Assembly: GCA_000719695.1 (NCBI GenBank)
Contig: JOHN01000072.1
Span: forward strand, 1 to 46,312
Direction: 5' to 3'
Source: Streptomyces sp. NRRL F-6131
GTDB taxonomy: Bacteria; Actinomycetota; Actinomycetes; Streptomycetales; Streptomycetaceae
DNA length: 46,312 bases
Numbering within the stretch: position 1 is the stretch's first letter; every line of letters starts with the position of its first letter. A program made the translations under genes and the position numbers. Shown here one piece after another: positions 7,476 through 15,997 of this stretch. Below the pieces are notes generated by a model, which did not search any database, had not been told where the DNA came from, and was given only the letters and a program-made list of their open reading frames with translations.

Positions 7476-8474
7476 ATGTCGACATTCACCTCAGCAGCCG
7501 GCTCCGCGGCGCCGAAGCCGACGAAGGCCACCAGGGAGGTCCCGGTGCGACGGGCCGCCGCGCTGGCCGCTCTCGCCGCGCTCGCCCTCACCGCGACCGC
7601 CTGCTCCTCCTCCGGCGGTGACCCGCTGGGCGGTGGCGCGTCGACCTCCGCGGCCGGCGGCAGCGCCTCCGCGGGTGCGGTCCCCGGCGGGACGGTCGTG
7701 GTCGGCTCGGCCAACTTCCCGGAGAACGTGCTGCTCGGCTCGATCTACGCGCAGGCCCTGCGGGCCAAGGGCGTCAAGGTCGAGGAGAAGTTCAACATCG
7801 GCAGCCGCGAGGTGCTCTACGGGCAGCTGCAGAGCGGCAACCTGTCCGTCCTGCCCGAGTACAACGGCGCCCTGCTCGCCTACCTGGGCGGCAAGACCGC
7901 CGACCCGACGAAGGAGGCCGTCAACGCCGAGCTGGCGAAGACGCTGCCCGCGTCGCTCGCGATCCTGGACTCCTCCCCCGCCGAGGACAAGGACACCCTG
8001 AGCATCAGCCAGGAGTCCGCCGACAAGTACGGGCTCAAGACCATCGCCGACCTGGCCGCCAAGGCGGGCGAGTTCACCATCGGCGGCCCGCCGGAGTTCA
8101 AGTCGCGCCAGGAGCAGCCGCTCAAGGACGTCTACGGCCTGACCTTCAAGGAGTGGAAGTCGACCGGCGAGACCACGGCCAACGCGGTCAAGGACGGCTC
8201 GGTGCAGGTCGGCAACGTCTTCTCGACCGACCCGAAGATCACCCAGCTGAAGCTCGTCCCGCTCGCCGACCCGAAGAACCTGTTCGGCGCCCAGAACGTC
8301 ACGCCGCTGGTCAACAAGGCCAAGGTGGACGCGACGGCGACCGGTGCGCTCAACGCCGTGTCGGCGAAGCTGGACACGACGGGGCTGCTGGCGCTGATGA
8401 AGAAGGTCGCGGTCGACAAGGAGGACCCGTCGGCGGTGGCCAAGGAGTGGCTGAAGAGCAACGGGCTGTCCTGA
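7476..8474 (+). CDS. Osmoprotectant-binding lipoprotein (OpuCC/OsmF-like)
   Basis: Extracytoplasmic solute-binding protein of 332 residues anchored through a lipobox cysteine (LALTATACSSSG). The mature part starts after an Ser/Gly/Ala-rich linker with GTVVVGSANFPENVLLGSIY, the usual opening of the OpuAC/ProX-like family, and includes the SVLPEYNGALLAYL and LKLVPLADPKNLFGAQNVTPLV blocks. The ATG at 7476 has GAGAGGA upstream, but an in-frame GTG at 7545 with GGGAGG at 7534-7539 would give a more typical short signal peptide starting VRRAAALAAL; either may be used. It completes the transporter. It should bind a quaternary amine, although aromatic cage residues were not verified. Confidence 0.9.
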   Translation: MSTFTSAAGSAAPKPTKATREVPVRRAAALAALAALALTATACSSSGGDPLGGGASTSAAGGSASAGAVPGGTVVVGSANFPENVLLGSIYAQALRAKGVKVEEKFNIGSREVLYGQLQSGNLSVLPEYNGALLAYLGGKTADPTKEAVNAELAKTLPASLAILDSSPAEDKDTLSISQESADKYGLKTIADLAAKAGEFTIGGPPEFKSRQEQPLKDVYGLTFKEWKSTGETTANAVKDGSVQVGNVFSTDPKITQLKLVPLADPKNLFGAQNVTPLVNKAKVDATATGALNAVSAKLDTTGLLALMKKVAVDKEDPSAVAKEWLKSNGLS

Positions 8475-8492
8475 CCCTCGTCGGGTCGGAGG

Positions 8493-8547
8493 AACGCCGC
8501 CGCCGGGCGGGCCGGTCGCGAGGACGGCCCGGCCCGGCGGCGGCGTT
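8493..8547 (+). terminator. Hairpin terminator after OpuC operon
   Basis: Arms 8493-8514 and 8525-8547 pair over about 22 bp with a single bulged base and a 10-nt loop, 18 bp past the binding-protein stop. A very GC-rich stem with no U-tract is common for actinomycete terminators. Confidence 0.75.
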
Positions 8548-8678
8548 CGGGCCCCCGTCCGGGGCGGCGGGTGCGGCGGGTGCGGCGGGTGCGGGGGTGC
8601 GGGGAGCGCCGCGGCCGGAGCGCGATCCCGGGCCGGCAGATCTTCCCTTGAGCGGCGCGAACATGACAGTGTGACCGC

Positions 8679-9371
8679 ATGCGCACTCGTCTCCTCGCCG
8701 CCACCCTCACGGCATTCGCCGCGGTGAGCCTCGCCGCGTGCTCCAGCTCCGGCTCGGACTCCGGCACCACCGCCGCCGGCACCACGGCACCCGGCACCCC
8801 CACCACGTCGGCCGCCGCCAGCGCCTCCGGCCCGGCGCCGGGGACCACCGACACCTCCGGAACCGGCGCCACGACCGGCGCCACGACCGGCGCGTCCGCC
8901 GGCTCCACCCCGGGCGCCACGGCCGGCAGCACGGCCGGAACGACCGCCGGGGCGACCGGGCCCGCGACCGCGAACCCGCCCGCCCCCGCGTCCACCGCTA
9001 CCGCACCGGCCACCGGCTCCCCCGCCGACTCACCGGCCCCCGCCGACCCCGGCAACCCTCCGGCCGCACCCAAGCCGGCACCGCCCACCGACGCGGGACT
9101 GCCCGGCAAGCCCGCCGCGGACGTCACCGCCCAGCTGGTCGCCGCCCTGGAGGCGATCGACCCGGCGATCGTCGGCGGCAAGCCCGAACAAGCCGTCGAC
9201 CGGGCCCGCAACCAGTGCCAGGCGATGTACCAGTTCCCCAAGGACACGGCCAAGTTGATCGAGCTGGCCAACCAGCGCTTCACCGATCCCGCCCACCCCC
9301 AGGGTTTCGGAGCCGAGAAGGCGGAGAAGATCCTCGACGCGCTGCGCACCACCCTCTGCCCGCCGGCCTGA
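8679..9371 (+). CDS. Ala/Thr/Pro-rich lipoprotein, function unknown
   Basis: Secreted lipoprotein of 230 residues: short signal peptide with lipobox VSLAACSSSG, then about 120 residues of Thr/Ala/Gly/Pro linker containing GATTGATTGAS-like iterations, then a compact C-terminal helical domain (about residues 145-230) with two cysteines (RNQCQAMYQF and TTLCPPA) that could form a disulfide. The C-terminal domain resembles small DUF732-like secreted actinobacterial domains in size and cysteine placement, but I do not recognise it with confidence. The linker suggests the domain is displayed through the cell wall. It is monocistronic and followed by a strong hairpin. Confidence 0.8.
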   Translation: MRTRLLAATLTAFAAVSLAACSSSGSDSGTTAAGTTAPGTPTTSAAASASGPAPGTTDTSGTGATTGATTGASAGSTPGATAGSTAGTTAGATGPATANPPAPASTATAPATGSPADSPAPADPGNPPAAPKPAPPTDAGLPGKPAADVTAQLVAALEAIDPAIVGGKPEQAVDRARNQCQAMYQFPKDTAKLIELANQRFTDPAHPQGFGAEKAEKILDALRTTLCPPA

Positions 9372-9420
9372 GTCCGTTCCGGTGGGCTCCTGAATGGCCC
9401 GGTGTCCTGAGCGCCGGGCC

Positions 9421-9458
9421 GCCGTGGCCGCGCGCGACGACCACCGCGCGGCCACGGC
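9421..9458. terminator. Perfect 14-bp bidirectional hairpin
   Basis: GCCGTGGCCGCGCG (9421-9434) and CGCGCGGCCACGGC (9445-9458) are perfect inverted copies with a 10-nt loop. It stands between the lipoprotein gene (plus) and the tiny gene at 9474-9524 (minus), so it can terminate both convergent transcripts. Confidence 0.8.
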
Positions 9459-9473
9459 ACCCTCACCACCGGC

Positions 9474-9524
9474 TCAGACGAGGCTCCAGGCGGTGTCCTT
9501 GTCGTCGGACGAGACGAAGTTCAT
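9474..9524 (-). CDS. Tiny gene encoding a 16-residue peptide
   Basis: The ORF reads MNFVSSDDKDTAWSLV and is preceded by GGAAGGAGGGACCC, a full-strength Shine-Dalgarno. It is followed 16 bp on by a perfect 14-bp terminator hairpin. The extended frame upstream is Arg/Pro-rich noise, so the ATG is well defined. The peptide is acidic in the middle (DDKD) and has one Trp near the C-terminus. It could be a RiPP precursor, a signalling peptide, a leader or a small regulator. No maturation enzyme or downstream partner gene is adjacent. I do not recognise it. Confidence 0.55.
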   Translation of the reverse strand: MNFVSSDDKDTAWSLV

Positions 9525-10030
9525 GGGTCCCTCCTTCCCAGGGATCGACGTGCGCGCGTGTAGGTGAACGTGTGCGTGTAGGTGTGCGTGAGCGTGTACG
9601 ACTGCGCGTACCGGCGCCAGTGTTCGACGTTCGGCGTTCGGCGCGCGGGCGCACACGGGTGGAACGAACCGCGGAACGGTGGGCGCGCCCGCGCTCCGGC
9701 GGACGGGTGGAAGAGTGCCCGAAAGACGGGCCGTAAGGCGCGAAGGTGTTCGGTCCCGCCGACGAGCCGGGCGGACCGGACGGACGGGGCGGACGAGCGC
9801 GAGGCGAACGGACGCGGTCCGGCCGCCGGCCACCGGAGGCGGCGGGCGGGGACCCGGGAGCCGGGGGCTCACTCGTGCGGGCGGCAACCGCCCTCTCTGT
9901 CGAGCTTCCAGTCGAGGTCTCGCATGACTCCGATGATGTCCGAGCCGCCGCACCGGCCACAACCGGATTGTTCGACGGTTGACCGTTCCTCGGCCAACCT
10001 CAGCGCTTCGCCGACGAACTGTTAGGACTC
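9525..10030. other. Long non-coding stretch upstream of tiny gene and chitinase
   Basis: No convincing gene on either strand: the open frames here are Arg/Ala-rich shadows without ribosome sites. The part nearest the tiny gene has two copies of CGTGTAGGTG (9557-9566 and 9575-9584) 18 bp apart in a GT-rich tract, which on the minus strand lie 33-60 bp before the tiny gene's start and may belong to its promoter. The rest shows nothing further to me. Confidence 0.5.
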
Positions 10031-10062
10031 TTGACAGACGAGTGGTCTAGTCCAACCATAGG
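10031..10062 (+). promoter_or_regulatory. Chitinase promoter with DasR-like dre site
   Basis: TTGACA at 10031-10036 is a consensus -35 element. Just after it, AGTGGTCTAGTCCAAC (10041-10056) matches 13 of 16 positions of the DasR responsive element AGTGGTCTAGACCACT known from Streptomyces chitin/N-acetylglucosamine genes. A -10 would fall around ACCATAGG, placing the site in the spacer where repressor binding blocks polymerase. It is 330 bp upstream of the chitinase ATG, leaving a long leader. Confidence 0.75.
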
Positions 10063-10393
10063 CATGTCGATCCGACCGGGATGCACTGTGGGGGTGTGAC
10101 CACCGGCGGCTGAGGCATTGCCCTGCCCTGCTCCGCTCCGCCCCCAGGCCCCGTCACGGCGCCCGCGCGTTCGCGCACGCCGCCCGTCCGTGCCGCGAGT
10201 CCACGGGGTTCGCACGCCCCCCGCGCACCGTTCCGCCGTACGGCCGAAAAGCTCCCCTCCCGGCCCCGTACGTCTCCCGGTACGCCCCCGCACTTCTCCC
10301 TGCACGTCTCCCTGCACGGCCACCGCGCACGTCGGCGGCGCAGCTCCGCACGCTTCACCAACGTCCTGCCCCACCACGTCTGTTGGAGAAACC

Positions 10394-11734
10394 ATGCGTC
10401 TACCCAGAACACTTCGGGCCGCCCTGACGGCCTGTGTCACGCTCGTCGCGTCCGCCGGCCTGGTCGCCGGCGCGGTGCCGGCGGGCGCGGCGACCGCAGG
10501 CCCGGCGGCCACCGCCGAGGCAGCCGCGGCGACCCCGCTGCCCACCCGGGTGTTCGCCCCGTACTTCGAGGCCTGGACCGGCCAGAGTCCCGCCACGCTG
10601 GCCGCGCAGTCCGGCGCCAAGCACCTGACGATGGCGTTCCTGCAGGCCGCCACCAAGGGCTCGTGCACGCCGTACTGGAACGGCGACACCTCGCTGCCCG
10701 TGGCGCAGTCGTCCTTCGGCGCCGACTTCGCCAAGATCCGCGCCAACGGCGGCGACGTCATCCCGTCCTTCGGCGGCTACACCGCCGACAACACCGGCAC
10801 CGAGCTGGCCGACAGCTGCACCGACGTCAACCAGATCGCCGCCGCGTTCGAGAACCTCATCACCACGTACGACATCAGCCGGATCGACCTGGACATCGAG
10901 GACAACTCGCTGACCAACACCGGCGGCATCGACCGCCGCAACAAGGCGATCAAGCTGGTCCAGGACTGGGCGGCCGCCAACGGCCGGCAGATCCAGTTCT
11001 CCTACACCCTGCCGACCACCCCCACCGGCCTCGCCTCCAGCGGCCTCGCGGTGCTGCGGAACGCCGTCACCAACAACGCCCGGATCGACGTCGTCAACAT
11101 GATGACGTTCGACTACTACGACAACGCCGCGCACGACATGGCGGCCGACACCCAGACCGCGGCCAACGGCCTGTACAACCAGCTGGCCAAGCTCTACCCG
11201 ACCAAGACCCCCGCCCAGCTGTGGGGTTCGATCGGCATCATCGAGATGATCGGCGTCGACGACTTCGGTCCGGCGGAGACCTTCACACTCGCCAACGCGA
11301 CCACCGTCTACAACTGGGCGGTGTCGAAGGGGATCAACACGCTGTCCTTCTGGGCGCTCCAGCGCGACAACGGCAGCTGCCCTGGCTCCACCGCCCGGGA
11401 CGACTGCTCCGGAATCGCCCAGAACACCTGGGACTTCACCAAGATCTTCGCCCCGTTCACCAGCAACACCCAGCCGGCGAACGACTTCTCGGTCGGCGTG
11501 AGCCCGAACTCGTCCACGGTGGTGGCGGGTTCGTCGGCGAGCGCGACGATCAGCACGGCAGTGGTCTCCGGTTCGGCACAGAACGTCAACCTCACCGTGA
11601 CCGGCGCCCCGGCGGGCGTCACCGCCACCGTCAACCCCGGTAGCGTCACTGCCGGCTCCTCGGCCACGCTCACCGTCCGACCGTCGGCACCGCCGTGGTC
11701 TCCGGTTCGGCGCAGAACGTCAACCTCACCGTGA
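10394..11734 (+). CDS. Secreted GH18 chitinase (3' end frameshifted)
   Basis: Glycoside hydrolase family 18 enzyme cleaving chitin outside the cell. It has a signal peptide of about 33 residues ending near PAGAA, the substrate-site SFGG at 125-128, and the catalytic DLDIE at 165-169 with E169 as acid. A tandem Ser/Thr-rich beta domain begins near residue 370 ([19 protein letters not shown]). The ATG at 10394 has GGAG 5 nt upstream. As read, the frame leaves the beta domain after a 118-bp duplicated segment and stops at 11734, giving 446 residues without the carbohydrate-binding module that lies beyond. The catalytic domain is intact, so a truncated active enzyme is possible. A DasR-like site controls it. 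Confidence 0.85.
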   Translation: MRLPRTLRAALTACVTLVASAGLVAGAVPAGAATAGPAATAEAAAATPLPTRVFAPYFEAWTGQSPATLAAQSGAKHLTMAFLQAATKGSCTPYWNGDTSLPVAQSSFGADFAKIRANGGDVIPSFGGYTADNTGTELADSCTDVNQIAAAFENLITTYDISRIDLDIEDNSLTNTGGIDRRNKAIKLVQDWAAANGRQIQFSYTLPTTPTGLASSGLAVLRNAVTNNARIDVVNMMTFDYYDNAAHDMAADTQTAANGLYNQLAKLYPTKTPAQLWGSIGIIEMIGVDDFGPAETFTLANATTVYNWAVSKGINTLSFWALQRDNGSCPGSTARDDCSGIAQNTWDFTKIFAPFTSNTQPANDFSVGVSPNSSTVVAGSSASATISTAVVSGSAQNVNLTVTGAPAGVTATVNPGSVTAGSSATLTVRPSAPPWSPVRRRTSTSP

Positions 11735-11812
11735 CCGGCGCCCCGGCGGGCGTCACCGCCACCGTCAACCCCGGTAGCGTCACTGCCGGCTCCTCGGCCA
11801 CGCTCACCGTCC
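11561..11812 (+). repeat. 118-bp direct duplication inside chitinase gene
   Basis: Positions 11561-11678 and 11695-11812 are identical except for one base (GCACAG versus GCGCAG near the start). The offset is 134 bp, which is not a multiple of three, so the second copy is read in a different frame. Each copy encodes [20 protein letters not shown] and the following strand segment, i.e. about half of a BACON/Ig-like domain. Confidence 0.97.
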
Positions 11813-12160
11813 AGCCTCGGCCCGTGGACCTGCCAGCCCGGCGGCAGCGTGGTGAGCACCCCGGTCCACTCGGGCTCGTACGCGCTGCAGGCGGCGGCCG
11901 GGCCGGCGCAGACCGGCCAGTGCGCCCAGACCGTCACCCTGGCGCCCAACAAGGCGTACACGCTGAGCGGGTGGGTCCAGGGCAACTACGCCTACGTCGG
12001 CGTGAGCGGCGGCGCCACCGGCTCCACCTGGACCAACGCCTCCGGCTGGACCAAGGTGACCGTCCCGTTCACCACCGGCGCCTCCGGCACCGTCACGGTC
12101 TACCTGCACGGCTGGTACGGCCAGGGCAGCGTCTACGGCGACGACTTCTCGATCGCCTGA
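11695..12160 (+). pseudogene. Out-of-frame chitinase tail: half beta domain plus carbohydrate-binding module
   Basis: The second beta-domain copy (11695-11812) is in frame 1, whereas the module that follows returns to the chitinase frame. The module reads from about 11810 ([12 protein letters not shown]) through [32 protein letters not shown] and [13 protein letters not shown] to a stop at 12160, a jelly-roll carbohydrate-binding domain (CBM4/9-like) whose first strand is missing. The two frame changes cancel, so this was one polypeptide in the ancestor. Either recombination deleted and duplicated parts of a repeat array, or an assembler collapsed it. As read, this part is not translated with the catalytic domain. 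Confidence 0.75.
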
Positions 12161-12227
12161 CGGACGGCCGGGCGGCCGAGCAGCTGAAGGACGGCGGGGC
12201 GGCCGGGCGGCCACCCGTCGAGCCGAC

Positions 12228-12300
12228 GGCTGACAACTGACAGATTTCAGATGACAGATATCAGCTGACAGATTCTGTCAACTGTCATTCGTCAGTCATC
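12228..12300. repeat. Intergenic CTGACAGAT palindromic element, copy 1
   Basis: AT-richer block of GGCTGAC/CTGACAGAT units on the left and their complements on the right, centred on TGACAG-ATT-CTGTCA (12266-12280). The outer arms pair only imperfectly. It lies between the convergent chitinase and efflux genes. Same family as the elements at 15946, 30984, 36997 and 45079. Confidence 0.85.
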
Positions 12301-12386
12301 CCGCCCACTCCGCCGCCGGGGTGCCACGACCACCTGTCGTGGCACCCCGGCGGAACGCGGCGGCGACCGCACCGGCCCGGTCGCCC

Positions 12387-13796
12387 CTACGCGACGGCCG
12401 GCTCCGGGGCGTCGGCCGGGGTGGTCTTCGCGGGCCGCATGAGCAGCAGGTAGGACGCGGCGGACAGCAACGCGCAGCTGAGCACGACAACCGCGAGCAG
12501 CACGGCGGACGGGCTGCCGCCGAGGCTGCTGAGCGGGGCGACGATCGCGCCGCAGAGGAAGGTGCCGGTCCCGAGGAGGGCGGAGGCGGAGCCGGCCGCC
12601 TGCGGGGCCACCAGGCTCAGTGCCCGGGCGGCCGAGTTCGGCAGGACCATGCCGAGGCTGGCCATCATCACGAACAGCGAGGCGCAGACGGCGACCAGTC
12701 CGAGGTCCCAGACGGCGGTGACCAGGACCAGGGCCACCCCTGCGGCGATCATCGCCGCGAGTCCTGTGCGCATCAGCGCGGCGGCGGGGAACCGGGGGGC
12801 GAGGATCCGCCCGTTGAGCTGGGTGGCACCGACGATCGCCACCGAGTTGAGCCCGAACAGCAGGCTGTAGGTCTGCGGCGACACGTGGTAGACGTGCTGG
12901 AGCACCACCGAGGAGCCGCTGATGTAGCCGAACAGCGCACCGAAGGCGAAGGTGCTGGTCAGCAGCAGGCCCAGGAACGGCACGTTGCGCAGCAGCCCGC
13001 TCATCGTGCGCAGTGTGGTGCTCAGGCCGCCGCCGCGCCGGGCGGAGGCGGGGAGGGTCTCGCGCAGGGCGCCGAAGGCCACCAGGGTGAGCAGGAGGCC
13101 CAGGGCCGCCAGGGCGCCGAAGGTGCCGCGCCAGGAGGTGAAGCGCAGCATCTGGGCGCCGAAGAGCGGCGCGAGGATCGGGGCGAGGCCGGATATCAGG
13201 GTGATCGAGGCGAGGAAGCGGATCATCGCGACGCCCTCGAAGCGGTCGCGGGCGACGGCCCGGCCGATGACCAGCCCGGCGGCGCCCGCGGCGCCCTGGA
13301 CGAAGCGAGCGGCGATCAGCACGGTGAGGTTGGGCGCGATCACGCAGACGACGCTGGCGAGGGTGTAGATGACGAGGCCGGCGAGCAGCGGCGGCCTGCG
13401 CCCGAAGCGGTCGCTGAGCGGCCCGAAGATCAGCTGCCCGGCGGCGACGCCGAACATCGAGAAGGTGAGCGTGAGCTGGACGGCGGCCGGTTCGGCGACG
13501 AGGTCCTCGGCGATCGCGGGCAGGCCGGGCAGGTAGAGGTCGGTGGTGAGCGGGCCCAGGGCGACCAGGCCGCCGAGGACGCCGATGGTGGCGCGGCCGG
13601 GTGTGCCACCGGAGGGGGCGGTGGCGTCCATGTCGGTGACGGCCGCGTCGGTGACGGACGGGTCGCCGACGGCCGGGTCGGTGGCGGACGCATCGGTGCC
13701 GGTCGAGGCGGTGGCGGCGGCACCGGGCCCGGCCTCGGCGGGGGTGGCGGGGGCGGTCGACGTGTCACCGGCAGAGCCGGCGGTCGGACCAGGCAT
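12387..13796 (-). CDS. Bcr/CflA-family MFS drug efflux transporter
   Basis: Proton-driven membrane exporter of 469 residues. The 12-helix body begins near residue 69 (GRATIGVLGGLVALGPLTTDLYLPGLPAIAEDL), and the loop 2-3 signature GPLSDRFGRRPPLL and the LTTDLYLP signature of the Bcr/CflA subgroup are visible. The first 65 residues are an unusual Ala/Thr/Asp-rich cytoplasmic tail with repeated (V/A)TD units. The ATG at 13796 is preceded by GAGAGGAG. It is transcribed alone towards the chitinase, with palindromic element copy 1 between the two. Substrate unknown. Confidence 0.9.
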   Translation of the reverse strand: MPGPTAGSAGDTSTAPATPAEAGPGAAATASTGTDASATDPAVGDPSVTDAAVTDMDATAPSGGTPGRATIGVLGGLVALGPLTTDLYLPGLPAIAEDLVAEPAAVQLTLTFSMFGVAAGQLIFGPLSDRFGRRPPLLAGLVIYTLASVVCVIAPNLTVLIAARFVQGAAGAAGLVIGRAVARDRFEGVAMIRFLASITLISGLAPILAPLFGAQMLRFTSWRGTFGALAALGLLLTLVAFGALRETLPASARRGGGLSTTLRTMSGLLRNVPFLGLLLTSTFAFGALFGYISGSSVVLQHVYHVSPQTYSLLFGLNSVAIVGATQLNGRILAPRFPAAALMRTGLAAMIAAGVALVLVTAVWDLGLVAVCASLFVMMASLGMVLPNSAARALSLVAPQAAGSASALLGTGTFLCGAIVAPLSSLGGSPSAVLLAVVVLSCALLSAASYLLLMRPAKTTPADAPEPAVA

Positions 13797-14040
13797 GGGG
13801 CTCCTCTCGGAACGAGCACGGCGATCGTGCTCGCTCCGTCCTACCCCAGCGCCCCGGGCCGCCGACAGTCGGGGGCCGCCGCCCGGCCCATTCCGGTGCG
13901 CGCGGACGCCCCCCTGAACCGCCGACGAGTACCCGGGCGGGTGCGCCTCGGCGCGGGAGCGCGAGCACGTGGCGTCAGCGCGAGCGCGTGGCGTCAGCGC
14001 GGGAGCAGCGCGGACGCGTCGGTGCGCGGGCGGCAGGTGG

Positions 14041-14520
14041 TCAGCGCGGGAGCCGCTCGGCGCGGAGGGCGGCCTGCACGGCGGCGCCGTCCTGCCAGGC
14101 GTAGAGCTGGTTGCCCGTCAGCGTGACCTTGTAGTGGCCGCAGGAGCCGGTGACCTTCGAGGTGATCCCGTCCGGGAACCAGCCCGCCTTCAGCGAGACC
14201 GGGGCGAGGTGGTTGCCCTTGGCGGGCGTGTTGGTGGTGCAGCCGGCGGGCAGCCGCCCTTCCGGGAGGGTGGCGCGCAGCAGGCGGTCGTCGCCGGTGG
14301 TGGACATCAGGTAGCGGACGGAGGAGGCGTTGTCGGGCAGCCAGGCCGGCATCGAACGGCGGTCGGCCTTGGCGTCGCTGCCACTCGCGTAGGTGGACTG
14401 CTCCTGGTGCCGGCCGTCGTACCACTCGGCGACCCTCGGCCCGACCGCCACGGCCGCGACGGCGACGGCCATGCCCGTACCCACCACTCCGATTGCGACC
14501 TTGCTCGCGATGCCGTTCAT
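14041..14520 (-). CDS. Small membrane-anchored or secreted protein, unknown function
   Basis: 159 residues. One N-terminal hydrophobic helix (KVAIGVVGTGMAVAVAAVAV, residues 7-26) serves as signal anchor, followed by an extracytoplasmic domain of about 125 residues with two cysteines (PAGCTTNTPAK and GSCGHYKVTL) likely disulfide-bonded. The ATG at 14520 is preceded by GGAGAGGAC. I do not recognise a named domain. The neighbours (efflux pump downstream, phosphodiesterase upstream) are on the same strand but more than 240 bp away on each side, so it is probably monocistronic. Confidence 0.8.
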   Translation of the reverse strand: MNGIASKVAIGVVGTGMAVAVAAVAVGPRVAEWYDGRHQEQSTYASGSDAKADRRSMPAWLPDNASSVRYLMSTTGDDRLLRATLPEGRLPAGCTTNTPAKGNHLAPVSLKAGWFPDGITSKVTGSCGHYKVTLTGNQLYAWQDGAAVQAALRAERLPR

Positions 14521-14892
14521 CCCCGCGTGTCCTCTCCAGCGTCGTGCTGCTGTGCGTCCGGTCCCGTTCGCCCCGTCGGGGCGGGGACCGGCTCCCCGTT
14601 GTCTTCCATCCTGAGGTGCGCCGGGGGTCCCGGACGTCACCAGGAGGTCGTGGTCTCCCGCCGTCCTTGGGGGGTACGCCCTCCACCTTGAGACGTACAC
14701 GTGTCCGGCCGGTCTCGGGGTTCACCCCGGGTCGAGCCTGGCCCGGGCCTGTCGGGCGCGCAGCCCGGCCGGGGCCGCCCGGGTGCCGGTCCGGCGTGTC
14801 GGTCACCCGGTTGCCCGACACGGCCCGGTACGCCTTTACCGCCCCCGTGACCGGTCCGCGAAGGGCTGGCGCGCGCGGTCCGTGGTCGGTCG
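14521..14892. other. Gap of 372 bp, nothing recognised
   Basis: Between the phosphodiesterase stop and the start of the small membrane protein, both on the minus strand. It must hold the promoter of the small protein. I see no small gene with a ribosome site, no strong hairpin and no repeat family member. Confidence 0.5.
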
Positions 14893-15771
14893 TCAGACCG
14901 CGGCGGTCGCGGGAGCGGCGACCGGGAAGGGGCGGCCGTCCAGGGTCCAGTGCGGGTCGATCGGGCGGCCGAGGGCGGCGAAGACCTGGGCCGCGACGTC
15001 GGGGTGGCGGATCTCCCCGACCGGCGGGGCGGCGGGGATGCCGGGGCCGGCGCACGCGACCCAGGCGGTGCGCTCCTCGACCGTGCGGCCGCCGTGGCCG
15101 CCGGCGTCCACATGGCCGTGGTCGGTGACGACGATGACCGTCCAGGCCTCGTCGGCGTGGCCGGGCCGGGCGCGGACGGCGTCGAGGAGTCGTCCGAGCC
15201 GCTCGTCGGCGGTGCGCATCGAGGCCCGGTACTCCTCGCCGCAGCCGAGGAAGTGGGCGGTCTCGTCGACGGCGCCGAGGTAGACGAAGGACGCCTCGGG
15301 GTCGGCGTCGCGGAGCACGTCGACGGCTTCCCGGGTGACCTCCTCGTCGACGACCTCCCAGGCCTCGGGGGTGTCCTCGGCGGGGGCGACGTAGCAGAGG
15401 CGGCCGGGCGCGCGGAAGAGCGGTCCGCCGGACTCGCCGATCACCAGCGGGTCCCAGCCGGCCGCGACGAAGGTGCGGCGGCCGTCGGCCCGGGCCAGCC
15501 GGGTGGTGAAGTCAGGGAAGACGTCGAGCCGGTTGCCGCCGAGGTGGTTGCCCCAGACGCCGTGCTTGGCGGGCTCGACGCCGGTGACGATGGTGGCCCA
15601 GCACGGGCCGGACATGGTGGGCGTGGAGTCCGCGACCGTCACGGGCGCCAGGAAACCGGCCTCGGCGACCTCCGCGAGCCTCGGCATCGGGACCTGGTCC
15701 AGCAGGTCGTACCGGACGCCGTCGATCCCGACGACGAGGACCCGGGGGCGCGGCAGCGGCGGTATGGACAT
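14893..15771 (-). CDS. Alkaline-phosphatase-superfamily phosphodiesterase / nucleotide pyrophosphatase
   Basis: Metal-dependent hydrolase of 292 residues of the type I phosphodiesterase/nucleotide pyrophosphatase family. Metal and nucleophile motifs are in order: VVGIDGVRYD (D17), the nucleophile loop DSTPTMSGPCWATIVTG (residues 48-64), KHGVWGNHLGG, GAVDETAHFLG, VVTDHGHVDAGGHGG. The start MSIPPLPRPR at 15771 has AAAGGAA upstream; an in-frame codon 84 bp earlier would add a low-complexity stretch and is less likely. There is no signal peptide, so a cytosolic role is inferred. The substrate (nucleotide, phosphodiester or phosphonate) is unknown. Confidence 0.88.
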   Translation of the reverse strand: MSIPPLPRPRVLVVGIDGVRYDLLDQVPMPRLAEVAEAGFLAPVTVADSTPTMSGPCWATIVTGVEPAKHGVWGNHLGGNRLDVFPDFTTRLARADGRRTFVAAGWDPLVIGESGGPLFRAPGRLCYVAPAEDTPEAWEVVDEEVTREAVDVLRDADPEASFVYLGAVDETAHFLGCGEEYRASMRTADERLGRLLDAVRARPGHADEAWTVIVVTDHGHVDAGGHGGRTVEERTAWVACAGPGIPAAPPVGEIRHPDVAAQVFAALGRPIDPHWTLDGRPFPVAAPATAAV

Positions 15772-15945
15772 GGGCGCGGTGGTTCCTTTCACGGCGGTGC
15801 GGGTGCCGACCGCGTCCGCAGCGGGGCGGGCGTCGGCGACCGCGCCATGTTCCACGGCCTGCCGGACCGCGAGGTTGCCTGCCGGGTAACGCCGGATGTC
15901 CTGGCGGCGTCCGGACGTCGCGGGGGGTCGGGGCGGGCCTGACGA

Positions 15946-15997
15946 CTGACAGATAACAGATGACAGATATTGAAATCTGTCATCTGTTATCTGTCAG
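15946..15997. repeat. Intergenic CTGACAGAT palindromic element, copy 2
   Basis: Perfect 23-bp inverted repeat: left arm 15946-15968 starts CTGACAGATAACAGATGACA, loop ATTGAA 15969-15974, right arm 15975-15997. This is the best-paired member of the family. The right arm supplies the TGA stop (15994-15996 on the minus strand) of the broken ATP-grasp gene. Further CTGTC half-units follow to about 16015. Confidence 0.97.

Noticed and set aside
9582..10025. Plus-strand coding region upstream of chitinase
   Set aside because: Arg/Ser-rich translation without start signals or known motifs.
11561..11812. Insertion sequence or target duplication as the cause of the chitinase break
   Set aside because: The repeated segment is chitinase-coding sequence, with no transposase or terminal inverted repeats.
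15946..15997. Palindromic element copy 2 as a phage or integrative-element attachment site
   Set aside because: Five related copies in the window, no integrase and no tRNA gene nearby; the pattern is a dispersed hairpin family.
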